A DNA stretch of 64,000 bases from Nitratireductor aestuarii (GTDB lineage Bacteria > Pseudomonadota > Alphaproteobacteria > Rhizobiales > Rhizobiaceae): the NCBI RefSeq assembly GCF_014641695.1, contig NZ_BMIF01000011.1:1-64000 (forward strand), written 5' to 3'. Shown here piece by piece: positions 57,951 through 64,000 of this stretch (position 1 is the first letter of the stretch; every line of letters starts with the position of its first letter). The notes below the pieces were generated by a model. It was not told where the DNA came from. It did no database searches and was given only the letters and a program-made list of their open reading frames with translations. The translations under genes were made by a program, and so were the position numbers.

Positions 57951-58519
57951 CACAGCCTTGGCGTCCTGAAATTGCGGATGATCCGTAAGAATTCATCGGG
58001 AATGGAAACGGGTTGATCCTTGGCGCCATAGGCTCCCCGGAACTCGTACCAATGAGAAACGAGAATGCCGATCGCGCGCTTGAGACTTTCCGGCACATCC
58101 GTACCGCTCTCGCCATACCCCGCATCGAAATCGATCTCGATGCCGTTGATGCGGCGACCAGGTGATGGAACGTTCTGGAAATAGAGGCGTGCGGGTACGC
58201 TCGACCGGTCGAGCAGATAGTGATCCGCAGAAAGCGCCGTGCTGTTCCCGTCCTCATCGAAAACGGAAACCGACGTGATGCTGACAACCGGTGTACGGCC
58301 TAGATAGACAAACCGGCTCTTCGGCCAGGAGTCCAGGATCAGACGCCAGGACTGGTCTATCAATGCACGGGATGTGCTGCGCTCAACCTCTTCGCGCGCG
58401 GCCTTGATCAGGCCTTCGATCAGAGCATCCTCACTGTCGTGCGTAACACGCAGATGCTCCTTGATCTCCGTCAGGGTGACGGGTTCAACGGCTGGTTCAG
58501 CCGTCCGTAACAATGTCAT
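57950..58519 (-). CDS. GTA head-tail adaptor (g6)
   Basis: Connector protein attached to the portal, 189 residues, with the HK97 gp6-like N-terminus VEPVTLTEIKEHLRVTHDSEDALIEGLIKAAREEVE and the C-terminal IDFDAGYGESGTDVPESLKRAIGILVSHWYEFRGAY. The ATG at 58519 has GGGGG 8 bp upstream; the longer frame to 58648 is not conserved. Confidence 0.92.
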   Translation of the reverse strand: MTLLRTAEPAVEPVTLTEIKEHLRVTHDSEDALIEGLIKAAREEVERSTSRALIDQSWRLILDSWPKSRFVYLGRTPVVSITSVSVFDEDGNSTALSADHYLLDRSSVPARLYFQNVPSPGRRINGIEIDFDAGYGESGTDVPESLKRAIGILVSHWYEFRGAYGAKDQPVSIPDEFLRIIRNFRTPRL

Positions 58520-58687
58520 GCAAATGCCCCCAGTTACATGATCTCCGCCATACCGGTGAACCGGCAACGGCATAGCCTCCAACGACGCAAAGGTGCGGTC
58601 CCGGTGGGAGGAGAACCGGGACCGCTTCTCGCCGCGTGCAGAACGCAAGACCGCATCTGCACACGAACGATCCTTACTAAGGCGCTG

Positions 58688-59938
58688 CTAGGACGCAGCC
58701 ACCTTGAGCAGCTTGATGGCTTCAAAGTCTTGAATACCACCACCTACGCGTTTCGTTGTATAAAACAGTACATATGGCTTAGCTGAGTATGGATCTCGCA
58801 ATATTCTCACACCCGCGCGATCAACAACGAGATAACCGCGCTTGAAGTCACCAAAAGCTATTGGAAATTTATTTGCTTCAATATTCGGCATATCCTCGGA
58901 TTCAACTACCGGGAAGCCCATGAGCATTGCCCTGGACGCAGCTGATGCAGGTGGCTGCCAGATATACTGACCGTTCTCATCCTTCAGCTTACGAAGCGCC
59001 GCCTGCGTCTTGCGGTTCATCACCCAGGTCGCATTCTGACGATATCCAGCCTTCAAAGCATAAACGATATCGATCAGCGTATCCGTCGGATCAGTGGTTG
59101 CGAGCGTCGAAGCCGCGCCCGTCGCAATGTAACCCACCTTGTCCCACGCCCAGCTCGCATCCGCCACCGTTGTATAGGCGAGGAACCCCTTCGGCTTGTT
59201 CGATCCGTCACCTGAGACGAATGCCGTGCCTTCCTGCTCGGCAAAAACGGTCTCGATCTCGCTTGCCAGCCACGCATCCAGATCGATCATGCTGTCGTCC
59301 AGAAGCGCACCCGTCGCAGCCGGCATCGCATAGAGTTCCGCCGTCGGGAAGGAAAGCTCCGCCAGTGTATTCGTGGTGGTCTGGGTACGCGACGCAGTCT
59401 CAGCAACCCAGCCCGTGCCGATACCCGTCGTTGCAAATGGCTTCTTCAGCGTCGTCGACGAAATCCTGCGCACCGATGAAATCGACCGGATCGGCGAGAT
59501 CAAGGCCAGCCTGCGGCCAATCTCTGTTTCGGTTTCATCCGGAACCAGATACCCGCCATCCGCAGCCGTCCCATACGACATCGCCTTCTCTTCGAAGGTC
59601 CTGAGTTTGCGCTCGTCGCCGCTGCGCATATAGGCCTCGAAAGCCTGTTTGCGCTCGATGGAAAACGCCGAAGACGCAACCGTATCCACCCCCATGGGCG
59701 GCCTGGCGTTCTTCAGCGCAATCGCATCGACCAGACGCTTCTGCTCATCCAAAGCATTGGAAAGACGATCGACCTTTTCTGTAGTAATCGGATCCGCCAC
59801 AGACCGGCGTTCAATCTCCTTCAACCGTTGATCATTGGCATCCTTGAAGGCTTCGAAGGAATACATAAGCTCTTCGATAGCCATGCTGATATCAGCGGAT
59901 TTGGTTTCGACCAGACCCGCTTCTGCCCCTACTGTCAT
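58688..59938 (-). CDS. GTA major capsid protein, HK97 fold (g5)
   Basis: Forms the GTA head, 416 residues. An N-terminal coiled-coil scaffold region (about 1-80) is removed by the prohead protease. The HK97-fold part has SYGTAADGGYLVPDETETEIG, KPFATTGIGTGWVAET and a C-terminal GDFKRGYLVVDRAGVRILRDPYSAKPYVLFYTTKRVGGG. The last third of the gene (about 58740-58920) drops to about 44 percent GC with AT-ending codons, although the protein remains conserved. Confidence 0.95.
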   Translation of the reverse strand: MTVGAEAGLVETKSADISMAIEELMYSFEAFKDANDQRLKEIERRSVADPITTEKVDRLSNALDEQKRLVDAIALKNARPPMGVDTVASSAFSIERKQAFEAYMRSGDERKLRTFEEKAMSYGTAADGGYLVPDETETEIGRRLALISPIRSISSVRRISSTTLKKPFATTGIGTGWVAETASRTQTTTNTLAELSFPTAELYAMPAATGALLDDSMIDLDAWLASEIETVFAEQEGTAFVSGDGSNKPKGFLAYTTVADASWAWDKVGYIATGAASTLATTDPTDTLIDIVYALKAGYRQNATWVMNRKTQAALRKLKDENGQYIWQPPASAASRAMLMGFPVVESEDMPNIEANKFPIAFGDFKRGYLVVDRAGVRILRDPYSAKPYVLFYTTKRVGGGIQDFEAIKLLKVAAS

Positions 59939-59949
59939 ACTGCCCCGCT

Positions 59950-60606
59950 CTATTTTTGAAACATCTTCGCCGCCTGGCGGATCGTCTCCGCGACTTGTGG
60001 CGGCATGGTTGTTGCGGCATCCCGCTCGCGCTGCAGATATGCGAAGCCCTTCGCTATCACTGTCTTGGCCTCGCTTCGCGTCAGCCCCGCGTCTCGCAGG
60101 AGCCAGCGTTCGAAATCCCGGGTACTAGGTAAACCGGGACAACCCTTGACACGCTCAATGCGCGCCTCGGGATTCATGGGGAAAGTAACGACGGAAATCT
60201 CCCACAGATCCGCCTTCCGGATATGGCGCACGCCAGTCCGGGCGTCCTTGGTCGACTGGATGGTGCGAAACCCGATCGACAGCCCGTCGATAGCCTTGTT
60301 GCGCATCAGTTCCAGCACCTCGCTGGCTCTCGCAACACCCGGCGCTAGTCTGCCGACCACATACAGTCCGCGCGCATCCTCCTTGATTTTTTGCCATGTG
60401 CCGATCGGCTGGGCGGGATCGTGCTGAAACAGCATCCTGATCCCGCCCGCCCCCCGCCGATCTATGGATTCGACAAAAGCTCCCCTCTCGACGACCTCCC
60501 GTCCGAGATCTACCCGCCCGAACACGCTCGCGTAGCCCGAGAACGTACCGTCCCGATCCACGTCAGCGATCCTTAGCCCGGCGAACTTGCGTTCCCTTGC
60601 CATCAT
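59950..60606 (-). CDS. GTA prohead protease (g4)
   Basis: HK97-type serine protease of 218 residues that trims the capsid N-terminus. Family blocks: GTFSGYASVFGRVDLGREVVERGAF, MLFQHDPAQPIGTWQKI (catalytic His), GLSIGFRTI (catalytic Ser) and DLWEISVVTFPMNPEA. A C-terminal helical extension follows. It begins 24 bp after the g3.5 stop. Confidence 0.95.
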   Translation of the reverse strand: MMARERKFAGLRIADVDRDGTFSGYASVFGRVDLGREVVERGAFVESIDRRGAGGIRMLFQHDPAQPIGTWQKIKEDARGLYVVGRLAPGVARASEVLELMRNKAIDGLSIGFRTIQSTKDARTGVRHIRKADLWEISVVTFPMNPEARIERVKGCPGLPSTRDFERWLLRDAGLTRSEAKTVIAKGFAYLQRERDAATTMPPQVAETIRQAAKMFQK

Positions 60607-60630
60607 TGAATTTGCCTGCCCCCTGCTTGA

Positions 60631-60969
60631 TTATTTCGGCGTCTTTTCGATCCGCCCGGCCGCGCGACGCTCCATCAGACGCAGCACCAGCCCGATCGCG
60701 TTCCATGCGCACAGGCTCGCCGCCGACGATCCCATCAGCACCATTTCGAACGGCGCCAGATACTCGGCCACGCCGAGCTCCGTTGCGATCTTGAGGCCCG
60801 CCGTACTGCCGAACACCAGCCCGCACGTCACACCCACCGCAAAGCGTATGGCCGCCTCGCGCCGTCCTGCCGGTAGAAAATACGCCACGGAAATTGCCGA
60901 ACCCGCGAGCGCCCCGGACGTCTTGGCGAGCCACAGCCCTGCCGCGTCATTGATATCCGCCATCCTCAT
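60631..60969 (-). CDS. GTA small membrane-like protein (g3.5, DUF6107-like)
   Basis: A 112-residue protein with hydrophobic stretches at about 20-32, 43-58 and 76-94, always found between portal and protease in alphaproteobacterial GTA clusters. Role unknown. The ATG at 60969 overlaps the portal stop (ATGA). Confidence 0.8.
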   Translation of the reverse strand: MRMADINDAAGLWLAKTSGALAGSAISVAYFLPAGRREAAIRFAVGVTCGLVFGSTAGLKIATELGVAEYLAPFEMVLMGSSAASLCAWNAIGLVLRLMERRAAGRIEKTPK

Positions 60970-62153
60970 TGCCCGCCCTTGTTCAGGCTCAGTGGCTGAT
61001 ATCCGACGGCAGCGCGCTTCTCGTCATCCGTCAGGAACGACGCCGCACCAATCCGAGCCCAGAGTGACTCCCTCTCGGCCGAAAGCCCGTCGATCTGATC
61101 GGCATCATAGGCCAGCCGAATGTTCCCCCCGAACCTTCGCCCCAGGAACCCCTCGAATTCCTTGACGATCCGGCCAACCAGCGGCAGCACCGTGAGCCGA
61201 TAGAACGCCCGGTTAGCCTCCTGATAGTTCGCATAGGTATTGTCACCGGGAATGCCGAGCAGCATCGGCGGTATGCCCAACGCCAGCGCCAGGTCCCTCG
61301 CCGCGCCATTCTTGGCTTCCATGAAGTCCATGTCCTTGGGCGTGAGGCTCATCGCCTTCCAGTCGAGCCCACCTTCCAGCAGCAGCGGCCTGCCTGCCCG
61401 GCTTGTCCCTGCATAGCCCTGCTCCAGCTCAGCCTTCAGCCGTTCGAACTGGTCGTCGGAGAGGTTACCACCCTCCTTCGGCGCATAAACGAGCGCACCG
61501 GAAGGTCTTGCCGAATTGTCGAGCAGCGCCTTGTTCCAGCGCGCCGCTGCATTGTGTATGTCGAGCGCAGGCATCGCTGCCGACAGCGGCGCAAAGCCAT
61601 AGTGATCGTCGAGCGGATGGAACAGGCTAAGGTGCAGCGCACCAGGAAACGCCTCCAGTGGTATACGCCGCCTGGCAGAACCCATCGCATGCTCCAGCGC
61701 CACCGGCCAGCCACTCGCATCCGCGATAACCGACACCCGGTCCGGACGCAGGAGATGCAACTCCCTCGCCCCATTTGGCGCCTCCACCAGCTCCACATAG
61801 GCATTGCCGGAAATGAGCAGGTGACCGTAAAGCACCTCCAGGAAGCTCGGCCCCGCCTGCCTCTGGTTCGGCCGCTTCAGCAATTCCAGAACTGGATGCC
61901 CCTCCAGTTCCGCATCCCCGTCATAAGCCAGCCAGGGAATGGAGGCTGCCGCCTCCGCGATCATCTTCACGCCCCGGTGTGCAACCGGGTTGCGCATAAA
62001 CCCCTCTCGACAGAGCGAACCATAGTCACTCCCTGTCCAGATCGCTTCTCCCTGGCCGTAAACGCCAATAAATCCCCAACCCCCGTGTTGTTTTTGTTCA
62101 ACAAAAGCCTTCCCATCCCGGGAGTGTTTCCCCCAGGGCCAACCCCAAGCCAT
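60966..62153 (-). CDS. GTA portal protein (g3)
   Basis: HK97-family portal forming the dodecameric DNA gate, 395 residues. The blocks GSDYGSLCREGFMRNPVAHRGVKMIAEAAASIPWL, HLLISGNAYVELVEAPNG and LALALGIPPMLLGIPGDNTYANYQEANRAFYRLTVLPLV are diagnostic. The ATG at 62153 has GGGGG 9 bp upstream and gives the usual N-terminus; an ATG at 62189 with AAGGAA is an alternative. No terminase gene precedes it in this window. Confidence 0.95.
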   Translation of the reverse strand: MAWGWPWGKHSRDGKAFVEQKQHGGWGFIGVYGQGEAIWTGSDYGSLCREGFMRNPVAHRGVKMIAEAAASIPWLAYDGDAELEGHPVLELLKRPNQRQAGPSFLEVLYGHLLISGNAYVELVEAPNGARELHLLRPDRVSVIADASGWPVALEHAMGSARRRIPLEAFPGALHLSLFHPLDDHYGFAPLSAAMPALDIHNAAARWNKALLDNSARPSGALVYAPKEGGNLSDDQFERLKAELEQGYAGTSRAGRPLLLEGGLDWKAMSLTPKDMDFMEAKNGAARDLALALGIPPMLLGIPGDNTYANYQEANRAFYRLTVLPLVGRIVKEFEGFLGRRFGGNIRLAYDADQIDGLSAERESLWARIGAASFLTDDEKRAAVGYQPLSLNKGGQ

Positions 62154-62201
62154 TTGATAAACCCCCACACGACCCCGCGGTCGTTGCATGTGCAATTCCT
62201 T

Positions 62202-62224
62202 GGAAAACGGAGACCCTGTTTTCC
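62202..62224. terminator. Hairpin between the inserted genes and the portal gene
   Basis: Perfect 7-bp stem GGAAAAC / GTTTTCC with a 9-nt loop. On the minus strand it stands between the 78-residue membrane gene and the portal, and may separate the two transcripts. Confidence 0.4.
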
Positions 62225-62246
62225 CGCCCGGAACTGCGAAGTGTTC

Positions 62247-62483
62247 TTAGAACAGAAGCCCGATCGCCAAACCCGCGAACAGACCCAGAGAAATTCCTCG
62301 CCAAAGAAGGCAGCACGGACAATCGGTCCACAGGCTTGCCGTCACCTTCGAAGTCCAGTGATCCGGTGCAGCGCACCAGCTCGGCAACAATGTAGTAGAA
62401 GCCCAGGCAAAACCGTTGCTGACAATATTGTCAGCCCATTCGTCGTCATCGTGTTGCGGTCTGTAGCGTACCGGATTGATCAT
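62247..62483 (-). CDS. Small C-terminal membrane protein of unknown function
   Basis: A 78-residue protein with a polar start (MINPVRYRPQHDDDEW), a cysteine pair and a final hydrophobic helix (LLWRGISLGLFAGLAIGLLF). No family recognised. The ATG at 62483 overlaps the stop of the coiled-coil gene by 4 bp (ATGA), indicating translation coupled to it. It occupies the place just before the portal where terminase is expected. Confidence 0.6.
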   Translation of the reverse strand: MINPVRYRPQHDDDEWADNIVSNGFAWASTTLLPSWCAAPDHWTSKVTASLWTDCPCCLLWRGISLGLFAGLAIGLLF

Positions 62484-63004
62484 GGCTGCCTCATCAACGG
62501 ACAATCTCCACGCTGCTTCTGATCCGTATCACAGATATACACCTTGATATCATTAACCGTCTTTGTCAGTTCATCTGTCCTCTGCTCGACTCTGTCCAGG
62601 CGCGATGTAAACACGCCAAGAAAATCATTCGTCCGCTCCTCAAGCCGATCAAGCCGGTTAACACTCTTGGTTGAATCGGTCTGAACCGCCGCAATCTGAT
62701 CAGAAAGCGAGGACGTACTCTTGTTCAGCGTCTCCGTAATGGAACCCACCGTCTGCTCACGATTTTGTGCAAGCTGTTCATTGACGAGCGCCTGGATGAT
62801 CGAACCCACATTGACCTGCAGGATCAAACCTGAAAGCGCCAGAGCGATGGGAACAATGAGGAAAAATGTCAGTATGGACTTCTGCCACGGCGGCATGTCA
62901 TGCAATATGACATTGATGACGCCCATCTGCTTGTCATCTCCGGCTCCGACAGAAGCCAGATCCTTTGCTGGTGGGGCTGCGGGTACTTCATTTTGGTCAG
63001 ACAT
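62480..63004 (-). CDS. Membrane-anchored coiled-coil protein of unknown function
   Basis: A 174-residue protein. A polar N-terminus of about 45 residues leads to one membrane helix (about 44-64, LTFFLIVPIALALSGLIL), then a long heptad-rich coiled coil (about 75-155) with Q/T/S/D-rich repeats, and a C-terminal pair of cysteines (IYCDTDQKQRGDC-like). GCAGGAGTG precedes the ATG. Such single-pass coiled-coil proteins occur in phage lysis and host-interaction modules; function here is unknown. Confidence 0.65.
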   Translation of the reverse strand: MSDQNEVPAAPPAKDLASVGAGDDKQMGVINVILHDMPPWQKSILTFFLIVPIALALSGLILQVNVGSIIQALVNEQLAQNREQTVGSITETLNKSTSSLSDQIAAVQTDSTKSVNRLDRLEERTNDFLGVFTSRLDRVEQRTDELTKTVNDIKVYICDTDQKQRGDCPLMRQP

Positions 63005-63068
63005 GGTACACTCCTGCGCGTGCCCCGCTGCGCTTATCGTTTATGCTTTTCGAAAGAGACGTCACGCA

Positions 63069-63096
63069 CAGCCCACAAGGAATAGCCTGTGGGCTG
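63069..63096. terminator. Hairpin between small phage-like genes
   Basis: 9-bp stem CAGCCCACA / TGTGGGCTG with two further GG-CC pairs past a bulge. It lies in the gap between the 55-residue gene and the coiled-coil gene. Confidence 0.45.
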
Positions 63097-63104
63097 CTGA
63101 AATT

Positions 63105-63131
63105 TTGCCCGGAAGCAGTCACCCCGGGCAA
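63105..63131. terminator. Second hairpin between small phage-like genes
   Basis: TTGCCCGG pairs with CCGGGCAA over a loop of 11; on the minus strand it is followed by AATTT. It could terminate the transcript of the 55-residue gene. Confidence 0.45.
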
Positions 63132-63178
63132 GATCAGGATGGATCGATGTGAGGATGCAACCGGAATGCCCGGCTGCC

Positions 63179-63346
63179 CTACTGCCCCTCGTTCGATCCC
63201 GGGTTCTGCCCGGAACCAGTCGTCGCAGTGCTCCCCGTGGTCGACGTAGACGCAGATTCCTTCATGCGCCTCGCAGCCTCCTGCAGAATGTGATCCGGCA
63301 CCGGTACTGGCGGAGCAGTAAACTTCTTTCCACAATTGCAACCCAT
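63179..63346 (-). CDS. 55-residue phage-type MGCNCGKK small protein
   Basis: Begins MGCNCGKKFTAPPVPVP and ends in a Ser/Thr/Gly-rich tail (STSTTGSTATTGSG, then NEGQ). Small proteins starting M-x-C-N-C-G-K are frequent in the structural gene region of tailed phages, where their role is unknown. A perfect AAGGAGGT ribosome site lies 6 bp before the ATG. It lies in the segment between the GTA portal and whatever precedes it, and is too short to appear in routine gene calling. Confidence 0.65.
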   Translation of the reverse strand: MGCNCGKKFTAPPVPVPDHILQEAARRMKESASTSTTGSTATTGSGQNPGSNEGQ

Positions 63347-63509
63347 TTTCTTACCTCCTTATGGCTCTCAAGTATACAGACACAGCAAAACCACCGAGCC
63401 TTGTATTCGGAGATCTTTCTGCGCTGGATCGGTTGAAGTTTTGAGCAATCTACAAGGTCAGCGCCACTACCTCGTAGCTAGCGTTGCCCGATGGTCAGTA
63501 TAACTGTTA

Positions 63510-64000
63510 CTAGTTACAGATTCCTACCTTCCCCTTTATCTGGTAAGGTCGGCCGTCCAGGGTTTCATCCCTTACGCACATTACATTTCCACCGACATCA
63601 TATGTCGTATAGCGCCTGAACTTGACAGAGCCGCCAGACTTCGCAGTCACCTTTAATGAGTTAATCGCGAACCCTTTCGTGATCTGATTAGGGTTGCCAG
63701 TGTCAGTGAACACCAGCTCCGTTACCTGCGTACCAGTCAACTTCGCCATTGCTGCAGCTGCACCGGTATCAAATCGCTTAAGCGCCCTGAGTATCCTGGT
63801 AGACGCAGCAAAGGCGACGTATTCCGCATCCAGCACCTCCACCTTTATTCCTTCCGGTATCTTTGCCGCATGGACCGGATTATTATTGTAAGTTGTAAAG
63901 AGATAAACCTCCATTTCAAAGTCAACAGGCTGGCTAAATGTCATTTTCACATCGGGGAATTTGCCTGATGCGTCCGGATTCGAGTAAAGCGGAAAATTGG
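63510..64000 (-). CDS. Unknown protein, partial, runs off the right edge
   Basis: The frame is open from the right edge to a double stop (TAG TAA) at 63510, about 163 residues. A GTG at 63950 is not a needed start because the frame continues beyond 64000. The visible part is beta-rich (FEMEVYLFTTYNNNPVHAAKIP, GSVKFRRYTTYDVGGNVMCVRDETLDGRPYQI). It has no recognised family and lower GC than the rest. It may be a tail-fibre or cargo-type phage gene, or belong to a larger gene outside. Confidence 0.6.
   Translation of the reverse strand, partial: NFPLYSNPDASGKFPDVKMTFSQPVDFEMEVYLFTTYNNNPVHAAKIPEGIKVEVLDAEYVAFAASTRILRALKRFDTGAAAAMAKLTGTQVTELVFTDTGNPNQITKGFAINSLKVTAKSGGSVKFRRYTTYDVGGNVMCVRDETLDGRPYQIKGKVGICN

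Noticed and set aside
62997-63341. 114-residue open frame overlapping the MGCNCGKK gene
   Set aside because: The 55-residue frame has the perfect ribosome site and a phage-like sequence; this frame has neither.
62154-64000. A terminase hidden in the insertion
   Set aside because: No Walker A or nuclease motif can be found in any frame, and the gaps are too small for a 400-residue protein.

Overview
The window is about 60 percent GC, densely coded chromosome of an alphaproteobacterium, almost certainly from the order Hyphomicrobiales (Rhizobiales; Brucella/Mesorhizobium/Sinorhizobium relatives). The evidence is a Brucella-type Porin_2 protein, the block pleC - glnE - kinase/regulator - degP - ccmH/F/E/I with feuN/feuP/feuQ beside it, and a gene-transfer-agent (GTA) structural cluster. 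No rRNA, tRNA or CRISPR array was seen.

Left part (1-34.3 kb): a secreted protein fragment, a porin, a lone tyrosine recombinase, a HisC-like aminotransferase and a purine-type NCS2 permease. Then come leucine-catabolism genes: liuA, liuB and, 6.6 kb further on, liuD. They are separated by a flavoprotein, a DUF922 metalloprotease and a 1256-residue outer-membrane barrel protein in the opposite orientation. Isovaleryl-CoA dehydrogenase (LiuA) passes electrons through ETF to ETF:ubiquinone oxidoreductase, which is also encoded here (22.8-24.5 kb). Housekeeping genes fill the rest: GST, AMP nucleosidase, a membrane EEP-family protein, a family 4-like uracil-DNA glycosylase, an EamA transporter, an orphan CoxL-type molybdoenzyme subunit and aminopeptidase N.

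Middle part (31.9-49.5 kb): a PleC-like cell-cycle kinase preceded by a perfect CtrA box, a beta-lactamase-fold protein, glnE, an OmpR-type two-component pair, a DegP protease, the ccmIEFH cytochrome c maturation operon, a lipoprotein, and the FeuN-FeuP-FeuQ envelope/osmoadaptation module.

Right part (49.6-62.2 kb): a nearly complete GTA cluster on the minus strand, with portal, g3.5, prohead protease, capsid, adaptor, stopper, a tiny coupled ORF, tail terminator, tail tube, g10, g10.1, short tape measure, distal tail, hub, NlpC/P60 peptidase and megatron. Two points stand out. The large terminase that normally precedes the portal is absent; its place holds small phage-like genes and a lower-GC gene running off the edge (62.2-64 kb). 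The g10/g10.1 junction has the arrangement of a programmed -1 frameshift: A AAC CCT directly before the g10 stop, with no start codon that would give g10.1 its expected N-terminus.
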